Translations under genes and position numbers: made by a program
Assembly (NCBI RefSeq): GCF_000020725.1
Contig: NC_011146.1
Location: forward strand, 186,001 to 250,000
Direction of reading: 5' to 3'
Source of the DNA: Citrifermentans bemidjiense Bem
Lineage (GTDB): Bacteria; Desulfobacterota; Desulfuromonadia; Geobacterales; Geobacteraceae
DNA: 64,000 nt
In this document: positions 18,011-27,703 of the stretch, in pieces
Layout of the letters: each line of letters opens with the position of its first letter
Numbering within the stretch: the stretch's first letter is position 1
Notes under the pieces: model-generated
Databases searched by the model: none
Told to the model about the DNA's origin: nothing
Seen by the model: only the letters and a program-made list of their open reading frames with translations

Positions 18011-19953
18011 GATAATTCCTGTGCGGAGACGAGATCGTAAATACGCACCCCTTCCCCCTCGGGATCAAGGTCTCTCAGTTTGCCCCATGTACCCGTGAGC
18101 GGCTCGTTGACGGGTTCGCCCCCCAGTTCCAGCATCAGGTCGGCCATGACCCGCCAGGCCTCCCGTTCAGCTCCTCCGGGGATGTAGTTCCGGTGCACGT
18201 GGGGCGGGTGCAGGGCGACCGCCTCGGTCTCGCTTGAGTAGTACTTTGGGTCCAGCCCCTTGAGCGGAAGCCCCGCCGGCCGGCTGCGCAGGAAGCGCTG
18301 CGCTCTCCCCTCGTAGTTGATGCTGGTCCCGTTCGACTCGACCCAGGTGGTGGTGGGGAGGAGCACGGAAGCCTTCTCGGTTAAGCCGCCGCGTTTCCAG
18401 TCGGCGCAGGCCAGCACCTCCACCCGCTCCAGCAGCCAGGGGGGGAGGTCCGCCTCGAAACAGACCACCGCCTTGATCTGGCCCGACTCGACCAGGTCGG
18501 AGAGGGTGGCGCCCTTTCTTTCCAGGCTGACCAGGGCGGCGCCGAAAGCGTTGGGGCCAGGTTGCAGCATCACGAGCCTGGCGCCGCTTGAGGCGAGATA
18601 GGAGAGAAGTTCGGGGGACTTCCCACCGGCGCCGCAGATGACCACTCCCTTGGACCCTCCCTCGAAAGGAACCTCGTCGAGCGTCGCAACCTCCTGGTAG
18701 CGGAAAGGGAGCTGGCGCTTTTCCCCCTCCCTTGCCCCTCCCACGCGGAATACCTGCGCCCCGGCTAGCGACGCTTTCCGGACCGCGAGCGAGAGCATGG
18801 CCCCCTCTTCCATAAGGTCCAGCTCGAAGAGCGCGATGCACTCCGCCTTCTCGATGTCGTGGATGCGGGCAGCGTTCTGCTCGTTCAGGAGCCGGACCGC
18901 GGCGAGGCTTCCCTGCGCCGGTGCCGCTTCGGCAAAATATGAAACAGGCGCCCCCACGACCCGCGCCAGTTCGGCGAGCACCAGGCACCCCTCCAGCGAG
19001 AGCCGTCCGGAGCCTACGAAGGCGAGGCCTGCCGGGCCGTTTTGCAGGCAGAACTCGGAGATGCGGTTCGCCGCCGCCTCCAGGGCCAAGCGGTATTCCC
19101 CCGGGGCGCCGCCGATCTCGGGGTAGCGCGGCCGTTGCGGGCCGTTCAGGTACTCCTTGTCGAAGCGCCCCCGGTCGCAGATGAACCAGCCGTTCACCTG
19201 GTCGTTTCTGCGCGCCACGATCTTGATCAGCTCCCGCTGGAAGTTCTGGGGCGAGGTGTTGCAGCCGACCGAGCAGTGCTGGCAGACGGCGGGGGCGAAC
19301 TCGTAGTCCCAGTAGCGCGCCCGGAAGCGTCCCGTCTTGTCGGTGAAGACCCCGGTCGGGCAGATATCCACCAGGTTCCCGGAGAAGGGGGACTCCAGCG
19401 CTCCTTCGGCGAACCTGCCGAAATAGACCCGCCCCGCGCTCCCGGTGACGCCGAAATCGGTGCCGCCGGCGTACTCCTGGTAGAACCTGACGCAGCGGTA
19501 GCATTCGATGCAGCGGTTCATCTCGTGGTGGATCCCCTCACCGAGGTACTGGTTCTGGAAGGTCCGCTTCTTGCCCACATACCTGCGGCGGCTGTGACCG
19601 CCGGCGATGGTGAAGTCCTGCAAGAGGCACTCCCCCCCCTCGTCGCAGACCGGGCAGTCGTGAGGGTGGTTCAGCATGAGCCATTCGATGACCAGCGAGC
19701 GCATCTTGAGCGCTTCGGGATCGGTGGTGGAGACCACCATCCCGTCTTGCGCTGGGAGCGAGCAAGACATCTGGATACCCTTCACCGGCCCGTCCAGAAG
19801 CTTCACGGCGCAGAGGCGGCAGGCGGCGGCGATGGCGAGCGCCGGGTGGTAGCAGAAGTGCGGGATGGTGATCCCGACGCTGCGGGCGGCTTCCAGCACG
19901 CTGGTTCCCGGCGGGACCTCCACCGGTATGTCATCTATGATCAGCTTCGGCAT
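18007..19953 (-). CDS. nuoG: NADH-quinone oxidoreductase subunit G
   Basis: A 648-residue peripheral-arm subunit with several Fe-S clusters. The 2Fe-2S ligands are C34, C45, C48 and C64. N5 uses H96, C100, C103 and C109. N4 uses C148, C151, C154 and C198. The ligands of the off-path N7 cluster are also present (C224, C227, C231, C259), as in some bacteria only. The rest is a shortened molybdopterin-oxidoreductase-like domain without a visible cofactor site. It is shorter than the roughly 900-residue E. coli protein. Confidence 0.95.
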   Translation of the reverse strand: MPKLIIDDIPVEVPPGTSVLEAARSVGITIPHFCYHPALAIAAACRLCAVKLLDGPVKGIQMSCSLPAQDGMVVSTTDPEALKMRSLVIEWLMLNHPHDCPVCDEGGECLLQDFTIAGGHSRRRYVGKKRTFQNQYLGEGIHHEMNRCIECYRCVRFYQEYAGGTDFGVTGSAGRVYFGRFAEGALESPFSGNLVDICPTGVFTDKTGRFRARYWDYEFAPAVCQHCSVGCNTSPQNFQRELIKIVARRNDQVNGWFICDRGRFDKEYLNGPQRPRYPEIGGAPGEYRLALEAAANRISEFCLQNGPAGLAFVGSGRLSLEGCLVLAELARVVGAPVSYFAEAAPAQGSLAAVRLLNEQNAARIHDIEKAECIALFELDLMEEGAMLSLAVRKASLAGAQVFRVGGAREGEKRQLPFRYQEVATLDEVPFEGGSKGVVICGAGGKSPELLSYLASSGARLVMLQPGPNAFGAALVSLERKGATLSDLVESGQIKAVVCFEADLPPWLLERVEVLACADWKRGGLTEKASVLLPTTTWVESNGTSINYEGRAQRFLRSRPAGLPLKGLDPKYYSSETEAVALHPPHVHRNYIPGGAEREAWRVMADLMLELGGEPVNEPLTGTWGKLRDLDPEGEGVRIYDLVSAQELS

Positions 19954-19978
19954 CTGATAGCTCTACGGTCCTTTCGCC

Positions 19979-21244
19979 CTATTTCTTCAAGGGACATTTC
20001 TTCTTCACGATATGCTCCCGCACCTCGTCCTCGAAGTGCCGCAAAAGCCCGTCCAGCGGCGCCATGGCGCCGGGGGCCAGGGCGCAGAACGAGTAATTCA
20101 GGTACTTTATGTGCTCGCGCAGGATGGCGATGTCGTCTTCCTTGCCGTACCCGGTCTCGATCCTGGTCAGAATCTCCCTCACGTAGGGCAGCCCCTCGCG
20201 GCACGGGGTACACCAGCCGCACGATTCGCGGGCGAAAAAGGTGATCAGGTTCAGGGTCGCCTCCACCAGACAGTGGTCCTGGTCGAAGACGATGATGCCG
20301 CCGGAGCCGAGCCGGGAGCCGACCTTGGCGACGGGGTCGTAATCCATGGGGACCTTCAGGTGCTCCGCGGTGAGAAACTGCGTCGAGGCGCCCCCCGGGA
20401 TGCAGGCCTTGAACCTCTTTCCCAGGCGCATGCCGCCGCAGGGGCCGTCGATGATGTCGCCTAGCGGTATGCCGATGGGAAGCTCGACGCAGGCGCGGTC
20501 CTTCACCGATCCGCTCACGCAGAAGAGCTTGCTGCCCGCCCCCTCTGGGTTCATCGCCAGCCCCTTGAACCAGGCGGCGCCGCGAGCGAGGATCCCCGGT
20601 ATGTTGGCCAGGGTCTCGACGTTGTTCACCACCGTAGGCCCGGCCCAAAGCCCCTTCACCGCCGGGAAGGGGGGCTTTTGCCGCGGGTTCGGGCGCTTCC
20701 CCTCCAGGGCGTTGATGAGCGCCGTCTCCTCGCCGCAGATGTAGCGGCCGGCGGAAAGATGCAGGTCGATGTCGATGGAGTGCTCGCTCCCGAGGATGCG
20801 CTCCCCCAGAAACCCTTCCTTTTTTGCCTCGTCGATGGCGCGGGCCAGATTCTCGGCGGCCTGCTCGTACCCCTTGCGGATGAAGATGAAGCCGTGCCTC
20901 ACTCCTAGCGCGTAACAGGCGAGCGTCATCCCCTCGATCAGGCTGTAGGGGTTATGCTCCAGGAGCACCCGGTCCTTGTAGGTCCCCGGTTCCATCTCGT
21001 CGCAGTTGCAGATGATCCAGCGCGGCCCGGGGAGGTCCCGCGGCACGAAGGACCACTTCTTCCCGGTCGGAAAGCCGGCGCCACCCCGCCCGCGCAGGCC
21101 GGAGTCGATGACGGTCTGCTGCACCTCGGCCGGCGTCATCCCCGTGATCGCCCTCTTGAGCGCCTCGAAGCCCCCTTCGGAGCGGTACTCCTTGAAGGCG
21201 ACCGAGCGGTCCCGGCGGTTATGTCGAAAGAGAGGGAGATCCAT
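19979..21244 (-). CDS. nuoF: NADH-quinone oxidoreductase subunit F
   Basis: A 421-residue subunit that binds NADH and FMN and is the electron entry point. GRGGAGFPTGKKW and NCDEMEPGTYKDR form the nucleotide/FMN site, and YICGEETALINALEG is characteristic. Cluster N3 uses ESCGWCTPCREG plus a later cysteine in YSFCALAPGA. It starts 9 bp after nuoE, which supplies the partner 2Fe-2S subunit. Confidence 0.97.
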   Translation of the reverse strand: MDLPLFRHNRRDRSVAFKEYRSEGGFEALKRAITGMTPAEVQQTVIDSGLRGRGGAGFPTGKKWSFVPRDLPGPRWIICNCDEMEPGTYKDRVLLEHNPYSLIEGMTLACYALGVRHGFIFIRKGYEQAAENLARAIDEAKKEGFLGERILGSEHSIDIDLHLSAGRYICGEETALINALEGKRPNPRQKPPFPAVKGLWAGPTVVNNVETLANIPGILARGAAWFKGLAMNPEGAGSKLFCVSGSVKDRACVELPIGIPLGDIIDGPCGGMRLGKRFKACIPGGASTQFLTAEHLKVPMDYDPVAKVGSRLGSGGIIVFDQDHCLVEATLNLITFFARESCGWCTPCREGLPYVREILTRIETGYGKEDDIAILREHIKYLNYSFCALAPGAMAPLDGLLRHFEDEVREHIVKKKCPLKK

Positions 21245-21253
21245 GTCGTCCTT

Positions 21254-21724
21254 TTACGCCCGCCGTTCCTTTTCCAGGATCTCGTCCACGAGATGCGGCG
21301 TCAGGTGCCCGTAGGGGGTCCCTCCCACCGACATCGCGGGGCTGTCGCCGCACCTTCCCATGCAGGCGCAGGGAAGAAGGGTGTACATCCCGTCCGCCGT
21401 AGTCCCCCCAAGCTCCACCCCCAGCCGCTTTTTCAGGTGCTCGATGATGCCGTCGCAGTCCGCGCACCAGCAGGAGATGGAGTCGCAGACGTGGATCACC
21501 TTCTTACCCACCGGCCGGCGGTAGATCATCTCGTAAAAGGTGGCCAGTTCCTCCACCTGCAGCGGCGACAGCCCCAGGAGAGAGGCAGCCTCGGCGACGG
21601 CCTCGTCGGTGAGCCAGCCGTAGTGCGCCTGCAGTTCCTTCATCACGTCGACCGCAGCCTCGCGCGGGGTGATGGCGCCTGCCACCCGTTCGGTCAGCGA
21701 TTTTTTCAGTGCTTCCGATATCAT
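21254..21724 (-). CDS. nuoE: NADH-quinone oxidoreductase subunit E
   Basis: A 156-residue thioredoxin-fold subunit with a 2Fe-2S cluster bound by C80, C85, C121 and C125 (C-x4-C and C-x3-C spacing). The N-terminal helical part (LQAHYGWLTDEAVAEAASLLGL, in parts) is typical. ATG 21724 is chosen as the conserved start; the frame open to 21787 overlaps the nuoBCD end. It lies 22 bp after nuoBCD. Confidence 0.96.
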   Translation of the reverse strand: MISEALKKSLTERVAGAITPREAAVDVMKELQAHYGWLTDEAVAEAASLLGLSPLQVEELATFYEMIYRRPVGKKVIHVCDSISCWCADCDGIIEHLKKRLGVELGGTTADGMYTLLPCACMGRCGDSPAMSVGGTPYGHLTPHLVDEILEKERRA

Positions 21725-21746
21725 CAGCGTTTCCGCTCCTCGTTTA

Positions 21747-24131
21747 TTACCGGTCCAAATCCGAAAGCACGAAATCCAACGACCCAAGAATGGCCAGGAA
21801 ATCGGACACCAGCCAGCCGCGGCTTAACACCGGAAGCGACTGGATGTGCGGAAAGGTGGCGGTCCGTATCCTCATGCGGTAGGCGGTATGCAGCCCGTCC
21901 GACACGGCGAAATAGCCGTACTCACCCTTCGACCCCTCGATGGGTGCGTAGCACTCCCCTTTCGGGGGGGAGATGCCGCGGGTGGAGTTGACGAAGTGGT
22001 GGATCAGCGACTCGATATCTTCGAGGGCGTCCCGTTTCTGCGGCAGAGTGTAGCGGTAGTCAGGGGAGATGAAACGCCCCCCCGGCATCCCGGCCGCGGC
22101 CTGCCTCACGATGGAGAGCGACTGCCTCATCTCCTCCATCCGCACTTGGTAGCGTGCGTAGCAGTCGCCCCCTTGCGCCGTCGCCACCTCGAATTCGAAG
22201 CGGTCGTAGCCGCCGTAGGGCATTTTCTTCCGGAGGTCCCAGGCGAAGTCGCAGGCGCGCAGGTTGGGTCCGGTGATCCCCCACTCAAGAGCCGTGTCTA
22301 CGGTGATGGCGGAGACACCTTTCAGCCGCGCCACGAAGATGGGGTTCCCCGAGAGGAGCTTTTCGTACTCGGCGAGCCTTCCCGGGAACCATTCCAGGAA
22401 GGAATGCACCTTCTCCTGCCACCCCTCGGGTAGGTCCTCGGCGACGCCGCCGATCCGGAACCAGGCGGGGTGCATCCGGCCGCCGGTGATGAACTCGACG
22501 ATGTCGAAGATCTTCTCCCGGTCGGTGAAGGTGTAGAAGACCGGAGTCATGGCGCCCAGGTCGGAGGCGAAGGTGCCGAGCCAGACCAGGTGGTTCGCGA
22601 TCCGGAACAGCTCGCAGAGCATGACCCGGATGTAGATGGCCCGGTCCGGTATCTCGATGCCGCAGAGGGTCTCCACAGAGTTCAGGTAGGCCAGGTTGTT
22701 CTGCACCCCCGAGAGGTAGTCCACCCGGTCCGTGTAGGGGATGTACTGGTGCCAGTTCTGCCGCTCGCCGGTCTTCTCCGCGGCCCGGTGGTGGTAGCCT
22801 ATGTCGCTGTCCATGTCGACGATCTCTTCGCCGGAGAGCTTGAGCACGAACCTGATAACGCCGTGGGTGCCGGGGTGCTGCGGGCCCAAATTCAGGATCA
22901 GGGTCTCGTCGTCCACCCGGTCGAAGAAGTCGCCAGCTGGGAGCGCTTTTTGCCTGCGCGCGTCTTCCGCCGTGTAGGGGGGAAGCTCCGTGGCCCGGGC
23001 CGGGTGCTCTTTGCGGAGCGGATGCCCGTCCCAATCCGGGGGCATCAGTATCCTTCTCAGGTTGGGATGGCCGGCGAAGCGGATGCCGAACATGTCGTAG
23101 GCTTCCCGCTCGTACCAGTTGGCGACCGGGAAGACGGAGGTGATGCTGGGGGCCTCGGGATAACTCCCCTCAAGCTCGGTCTTGATCCTGATCCTCCCCG
23201 GGGTGTCGAAGCAGGTGAGGTGGTAATTGACGGTGAAATCCTTGTACTTTTCCCGGTCGCGACGGCAGGACTCGTCCACGCAGGCGATGTCCTCCAGGCG
23301 CCTGAAGGGGGACTCCTTGCGCTCTTTGAGGTGCCGGAGCAGTTCCGGCACCAGGCGCGCCGGCGCGCGGTAGGTCAGCATGTCGCAGGCGGTTTCGTCC
23401 AGGACCACCTGGCCTGCGAACGCCCCCTGCAGTTCCGCCTGCAGATTGAAGTCGGGGTAGGGGAGCCGGGGCTGTTTCGGGCGCCAGAGCTCGTCGGAGC
23501 GCGGGGCCGCGAAGTAGGGGGGCTGCATGGCGCTCCCGCGTATGGCGATCCCCTCCATCCCGGGGCCCCGGGTGTCGCGCGACTTGGTGGCGCCGTCCAC
23601 CAGGATGGGAGCCACCGTCCCCTGGGTCCCCCCCTGCATCCTCAGCACCGGGCGGGTCGGGCGCTCTTCGCTGCGGATCTTTTGCTGCAGCAGCATCAGC
23701 CCTTCCAGGAACGACTCCGGCCGCGGCGGGCAACCCGGGATGTAGAGATCGACCGGGAGTATCTGGTTCACCCCCTGGACCACGCTGTAGACGTCGTACA
23801 TCCCGCCAGAGTTGGCGCAGCTCCCCATGGAGATAACCCACTTGGGCTCGGCCATCTGGTCGTAGAGCCTGAGGATGCTGGGGGCCATCTTCTTGAAGAC
23901 GGTGCCGGCTATCACCATGAGGTCGGATTCGCGGGGGGTGCCGCGGAGCACCTCCGCCCCGAAGCGCGAGACGTCGTAGCGGGAGGTAAACGAGGTCATC
24001 ATTTCGACGAAGCAGCAGGAAAGGCCGAAGAACATCGGCCATAGAGAATTCGCCCTCCCCCAGTTGATCATGTCGTCCAGGGAGGCGAGCAGTACGTTTT
24101 CGGGTATTTTGTCGTCGTCACCCTGGCTCAA
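21747..24131 (-). CDS. nuoBCD: Fused NADH-quinone oxidoreductase subunits B/C/D
   Basis: A single 794-residue chain. Residues 1 to about 165 are NuoB, with the N2-cluster ligands C39, C40, C105 and C134. Residues about 225-375 are NuoC ([14 protein letters not shown] and [18 protein letters not shown]). Residues about 405-794 are NuoD ([23 protein letters not shown], ending SDLDR), which forms the quinone site with NuoB. No stop or frameshift separates the modules, so it is a true fusion. NuoC-D fusions are common; adding NuoB is rarer. It overlaps nuoA by four bases. Confidence 0.96.
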   Translation of the reverse strand: MSQGDDDKIPENVLLASLDDMINWGRANSLWPMFFGLSCCFVEMMTSFTSRYDVSRFGAEVLRGTPRESDLMVIAGTVFKKMAPSILRLYDQMAEPKWVISMGSCANSGGMYDVYSVVQGVNQILPVDLYIPGCPPRPESFLEGLMLLQQKIRSEERPTRPVLRMQGGTQGTVAPILVDGATKSRDTRGPGMEGIAIRGSAMQPPYFAAPRSDELWRPKQPRLPYPDFNLQAELQGAFAGQVVLDETACDMLTYRAPARLVPELLRHLKERKESPFRRLEDIACVDESCRRDREKYKDFTVNYHLTCFDTPGRIRIKTELEGSYPEAPSITSVFPVANWYEREAYDMFGIRFAGHPNLRRILMPPDWDGHPLRKEHPARATELPPYTAEDARRQKALPAGDFFDRVDDETLILNLGPQHPGTHGVIRFVLKLSGEEIVDMDSDIGYHHRAAEKTGERQNWHQYIPYTDRVDYLSGVQNNLAYLNSVETLCGIEIPDRAIYIRVMLCELFRIANHLVWLGTFASDLGAMTPVFYTFTDREKIFDIVEFITGGRMHPAWFRIGGVAEDLPEGWQEKVHSFLEWFPGRLAEYEKLLSGNPIFVARLKGVSAITVDTALEWGITGPNLRACDFAWDLRKKMPYGGYDRFEFEVATAQGGDCYARYQVRMEEMRQSLSIVRQAAAGMPGGRFISPDYRYTLPQKRDALEDIESLIHHFVNSTRGISPPKGECYAPIEGSKGEYGYFAVSDGLHTAYRMRIRTATFPHIQSLPVLSRGWLVSDFLAILGSLDFVLSDLDR

Positions 24132-24535
24132 GATCGTTTACCCCGCGCGCGCATGGCTGAAGGACCCCAGTCGAGCCCACCTTTCATCCAGAGCCAGACC
24201 AGCCCTAAAAGGAGCACCGTGATGAAGAGGGTGATGTGGACCAGCCCTGGAATGCCAAGGAGGTCCCAGGAGGTGGCCCAGGCAAGTATGAAGGCCCCTT
24301 CCACGTCGAAGACTATGAAGAAGATAGCGATCAGGTAGAAGGGGACTTGGGATGCATGCCGGGCATTGCCGGTGGGAACCATCCCCGATTCGAAGGGTAT
24401 GTGCTTTTCGGAGGTTTCCTTCCCTGAACCGAGGTAGCGCGCCGCCAGCAAGAGGATGCCGATGAGCCCCACCGCGAAGAGGGTGTAGATGGCAAGGGGA
24501 ATTAATTCTACTTGCTGTGCGGTAACGGGCATCAT
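24128..24535 (-). CDS. nuoA: NADH-quinone oxidoreductase subunit A
   Basis: A 135-residue membrane subunit with three hydrophobic helices. The conserved loop reads [13 protein letters not shown] and the second helix [19 protein letters not shown] contains the buried Asp/Glu pair. It is the first gene of the nuo operon. Two adjacent ATG codons (24535 and 24532) are possible starts; GAAAGG fits the second slightly better. Confidence 0.95.
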   Translation of the reverse strand: MMPVTAQQVELIPLAIYTLFAVGLIGILLLAARYLGSGKETSEKHIPFESGMVPTGNARHASQVPFYLIAIFFIVFDVEGAFILAWATSWDLLGIPGLVHITLFITVLLLGLVWLWMKGGLDWGPSAMRARGKRS

Positions 24536-24577
24536 TGGCCTTTCAATGAGAAGATAGGGGGTTTCTGCAACCCGTAT

Positions 24578-24605
24578 AATCTAACGTAGAGCCGATGAAA
24601 GTCAA
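24578..24605 (-). promoter_or_regulatory. Candidate sigma-70 promoter of the nuo operon
   Basis: On the minus strand TTGACT (24605-24600), a 16-bp spacer and TAGATT (24583-24578), 43 bp before nuoA. It is the only convincing promoter found ahead of the nuo genes. Confidence 0.5.
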
Positions 24606-24640
24606 TTTGGAACGGCGCTTATTTTAGTCGTTCATTGGCG

Positions 24641-25816
24641 TTAGGTAATTAAAATTTTGCTCTTGAGGATAAGGATCTCGAAGGCCATGGAGGCCTTCGC
24701 CATCAGCTTCTGGAGTTGGGGAAGTTCCGGGTCGAGAGGGAGATTCCCGCCGTCGACGTAGAGAACCGCCACCACCCTTCCCATCATCAGCAGGGGTACC
24801 AGGAGGTTCTGCGGCGAAGCTCCTCCACCCAGGGCATCCAAGAGGCGCGCGTTTCCGGTTGTGGAGAGAAGCGGGCCGAGGTAGAAGCTTTTCGTCTCCT
24901 CCACCAGCTGCAGCACCGAAGGCTCAAACTGGGGAATCTCGACCGTTTCGAAACCGGGGACCAGTTTGCTGTCGACCTGCGCCAGCCATCCGGTAGCCTT
25001 ACCCCCCTTGATCAGGAAGATGGCGACCCGGCGGAACTGCTGTCCCAGGTGCCCTACGACGAGGTCCGCGATCTGGTCGCGCTCGCCCGCATGGGCGAGT
25101 CCAGTCAGTACGCCGTCCAGCGAGTAATCCTTCTCCGGCGCGCTCTGGTAGAGCGAACTCCCCGCCAAGGGGTCGAGGCTCGGCTCTGCACTCAGGTCGC
25201 CGAAGCATTCAGACTCGTCGAGGGAAGGAAGCTCCAGTATCTCAGCCTCCTCTGCCGACAGCCAGAGGTCCTCCTCGGGAGCCGGAAGGGGATGCGAGGC
25301 CGCCGCTGCGGCAGGGCGCGGTTGAGCCGCAGGCGCCGCGTTGTGCGCCCGGTTCCGGCTGAGCCCCTCGACACTGATGTAGCGCAATTCCCGCTTGATC
25401 CCGTAGTACTTCTCCATCGCGCTCAGCATCCGCAACTCGGGCGCAATGACCGGGACCACTATGTACCCGGTGGCAAAGGCGATCTCGTCGATAGCCTGAA
25501 AGTCGCTGGGGTCCAGCATGGCGAGGGTGAGCTTGCGGTTGTTGAGGGCGACGGGCATCACGCGGTACTTGCGGACGTATTCTTCGGGAACGGCGCCGAC
25601 TACATGGGGGGGGATCTCCATCAGCTGTTCAGGGGAAGTGTGGGCGATGCCGGTCTTCTGGCTGAGGAAATGGGCGAGTTCCTGTTCGTCCAGGTACCCC
25701 ATCTCTACCAGGTTGGTGCCGAAGCGTCCCCCGAAGATCGCCTGGCCTTTCAGCGTCTCTTCGAGTTGCGTCGGGGTGATCTTCCCGGCGTCTACCAGCA
25801 GTTCGCCTAGTCTCAT
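24641..25816 (-). CDS. MshEN (GspE N-terminal) domain protein with C-terminal GAF-like domain
   Basis: A 391-residue protein. Residues 1-52 carry two MshEN-type motifs (RLGELLVDAGKITPTQL, then a second FGTNLVEMGYLDEQEL unit), the pattern that binds cyclic di-GMP in MshE-like ATPases. Residues to about 150 complete the GspE N-terminal domain. The ATPase domain is absent: no Walker A is seen. A Pro/Ala-rich linker leads to a GAF-like C-terminus (about 235-391). ATG 25816 is chosen because GGAGG lies 11 bases upstream; 25843 is an alternative. It is probably a soluble c-di-GMP-responsive regulator. Confidence 0.7.
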   Translation of the reverse strand: MRLGELLVDAGKITPTQLEETLKGQAIFGGRFGTNLVEMGYLDEQELAHFLSQKTGIAHTSPEQLMEIPPHVVGAVPEEYVRKYRVMPVALNNRKLTLAMLDPSDFQAIDEIAFATGYIVVPVIAPELRMLSAMEKYYGIKRELRYISVEGLSRNRAHNAAPAAQPRPAAAAASHPLPAPEEDLWLSAEEAEILELPSLDESECFGDLSAEPSLDPLAGSSLYQSAPEKDYSLDGVLTGLAHAGERDQIADLVVGHLGQQFRRVAIFLIKGGKATGWLAQVDSKLVPGFETVEIPQFEPSVLQLVEETKSFYLGPLLSTTGNARLLDALGGGASPQNLLVPLLMMGRVVAVLYVDGGNLPLDPELPQLQKLMAKASMAFEILILKSKILIT

Positions 25817-26082
25817 TGTTTCTGCAACCTCCACCCATGGCATTGCACCGGCATTTCATATTTGCTGCTGGGAAGACATTGGCATAGGCATCACCCAATG
25901 ATGGAACAGTGACAATCATTGGGGAGTGCCGGATCCGCACAGAGCAAATGAATCAGGCGCTAAAATAGAGCCTAACAGGCGACGTTGTCAATAAGAACAA
26001 AAGCAAAGAGACAGGGGGGCAGCTGTTACAGTGTCACCACATTTTCTAAAGGTTCATGAGCGGAATTAGGGGGAACCCAGCG

Positions 26083-26187
26083 TCCCCTCCCCCTCTGGGG
26101 GAGGGACAGGGTGAGGGAGACGTCACGAAGGCGGGATCCTGGCTGGGCACTGCCCTCACCCCCGCCCCTCTCCCAAAGGGCGAGGGG
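26083..26187. repeat. Composite three-hairpin intergenic repeat
   Basis: Three inverted repeats occur in 105 bp. CCCTCCCCC/GGGGGAGGG is at 26085-26105. GGGTGAGGG (26109-26117) pairs CCCTCACCC (26153-26161). A third at 26165-26187 has arms CCCCTCTCCC/GGGCGAGGGG with one mismatch. The rest of the 25817-26220 gap holds nothing else that can be supported. Confidence 0.7.
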
Positions 26188-26220
26188 AGACAGGCTGACC
26201 ATGGCAGGGGAAGATCTTTG

Positions 26221-27225
26221 CTAACGGGGGGCGAGATTGACTACCGTCCGGCCGCGCAACTCACCTTTCAAAATGGCGTCGAACTTCTGTTCCAGCTGGG
26301 CCAGCGGCACTTCCTGCACCTGCTCGAGAATCCGCTGCGGCTTCCAATCTCCTGCCAGCCGCTGCCATACCTCGTTTCTGACGGTGGAAGGGGCCTGCGC
26401 GGAGTCGACGCCCAAGAGCGACACCCCCCGTAGAATGAACGGGAAGACGTTCAGGGGGAGCTCGGCGGAACCGGCAAGCCCGCAGCAGGTGACCACGCCG
26501 CCGTACCCGGTGGATTTTATGGCTGCCGCCAGCATGGGACCGCCCACGACATCGATGACCCCAGCCCAGCGTTCCTTCAGGAGCGGGCGGTCGGAGTTCT
26601 GCAGGAAGGCGTCACGGTTCAATACCTGGCGCGCCCCAAGCCCTGTGAGGAACTCGGTCTCCCGGGCCTTCCCGGTGACAGCCACGACCTGGTACCCCGC
26701 CTGGGCGAGAAGCGTTACGGCGACGCTGCCGACCCCGCCGGTGGCGCCGGTCACCAGGATCTCTCCGTGTTCCGGCCTGACCCCAGCCTGGACGAGCTTT
26801 TGCAGCGACAGCCCCGCGGTCAGCCCCGCGGTGCCGATGGCCATGCTCTCCTTCAGCGACAGCCCCTCGGGGAGACGGACCCCCCAGGCGGAGGGGACTC
26901 GGATGTATTGGCCGTATCCCCCGGGGGTATTCATGCCCAAGTCGTAGCCGGTCACGATCACCTTTTCGCCGCTTTTGAAGGCGCCGTCGGAACAGGAGAC
27001 CACCTCGCCCGCCGCGTCGATGCCAGGGGTATGGGGATAGTTCTTGGTCACCCCGGGGCGTCCCAGCGCGGAGAGCGCGTCCTTGTAGTTGAGCGAGGAG
27101 TAACGGACCTTGACCAGCAGCTCGCCCGGCGGCAGTTCGTCGATCGATCTGCTCTTGATCCGGCGGGTGAAGCTTCCGGGCGCCTCTTCCTCTACCACTA
27201 GTGCATCGAAACGTTCCGCTGCCAT
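26221..27225 (-). CDS. acuI: YhdH/AcuI-family quinone oxidoreductase (acrylyl-CoA reductase type)
   Basis: A 334-residue zinc-free medium-chain dehydrogenase/reductase. SLNYKDALSALGRPGVTKNYPHTPGIDAAG is close to the YhdH/AcuI family, here quoted in two overlapping motifs SLNYKDALSALG and PHTPGIDAAG. The NADPH-binding Rossmann motif is VTGATGGVGSVAV. AcuI reduces acryloyl-CoA to propionyl-CoA; YhdH has broad activity, so the substrate is uncertain. The catalytic zinc ligands of classical alcohol dehydrogenases are absent, as expected. ATG 27225 follows AGGAGGG. It lies alone between the MshEN gene and a Gre-like gene. Confidence 0.85.
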   Translation of the reverse strand: MAAERFDALVVEEEAPGSFTRRIKSRSIDELPPGELLVKVRYSSLNYKDALSALGRPGVTKNYPHTPGIDAAGEVVSCSDGAFKSGEKVIVTGYDLGMNTPGGYGQYIRVPSAWGVRLPEGLSLKESMAIGTAGLTAGLSLQKLVQAGVRPEHGEILVTGATGGVGSVAVTLLAQAGYQVVAVTGKARETEFLTGLGARQVLNRDAFLQNSDRPLLKERWAGVIDVVGGPMLAAAIKSTGYGGVVTCCGLAGSAELPLNVFPFILRGVSLLGVDSAQAPSTVRNEVWQRLAGDWKPQRILEQVQEVPLAQLEQKFDAILKGELRGRTVVNLAPR

Positions 27226-27247
27226 GTTCCCTCCTGTTGGTTCCGGG

Positions 27248-27703
27248 TCAGGATACTGCGACAATCTCGTATGCCACTCTCCCAATCCGGGCCTCGTCGC
27301 CGGCGCTCTTGCCGATCAGCTCCTGCCCCATGGGAGAACCGAGGGTAATCACGACCACTTCCTTACCCTCGATTTCCAGCTTCAACCCCCCTTCCTGGGG
27401 GCCGATGAAGAAGGTTTTTCCGCCGCCGTCCTCTCCCTCCAGCGTCACCAGTGCGGTGAGGCGGATAGCCTGGCCGGCGCTGAACTCTTGCAGCTCCAGG
27501 GAGCGGTAGGCGTGCAGTGCGCGCCGTATCTCCTGGGCGCGGTTTGCCTGACCCTGGGCCACGTACGAGGCCTCGAGGCTCAGCGTGTCGTATTTGTTGT
27601 CGGGGATGTTTTCTTCGTGGGTGGCCGCTTCATGTGCGGCCCGGGCCGCGTTGGTCAAAACTGCGAGATCCGTTGCGAGCCTTTCGATGATGAGCTGGTG
27701 CAC
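27248..27703 (-). CDS. GreA/GreB-like transcription elongation factor
   Basis: A protein of at least 151 residues. The N-terminal half is helical (AHEAATHEENIPDNKYDTLS in part, then YVAQGQANRAQEI), like a short Gre coiled coil. The C-terminal half resembles the Gre FKBP-like domain (ITLGSPMGQELIGKSAGDE). The GTG at 27703 is the first canonical start after the in-frame TAG at 27731-27733 but has no good ribosome-binding site. GAGGAAGG instead sits eight bases before an in-frame ATC at 27727, which would add IATEKKKL. It may modulate RNA polymerase pausing. Confidence 0.7.
   Translation of the reverse strand: MHQLIIERLATDLAVLTNAARAAHEAATHEENIPDNKYDTLSLEASYVAQGQANRAQEIRRALHAYRSLELQEFSAGQAIRLTALVTLEGEDGGGKTFFIGPQEGGLKLEIEGKEVVVITLGSPMGQELIGKSAGDEARIGRVAYEIVAVS

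Noticed and set aside
18167-19504. Alternative minus-strand frame inside nuoG
   Set aside because: Arg/Gly/Pro-rich translation typical of a shadow frame; NuoG carries all Fe-S ligands in its own frame.
22470-24044. Long plus-strand frame opposite nuoBCD
   Set aside because: It overlaps a clear fused complex I gene and contains no recognisable domain.
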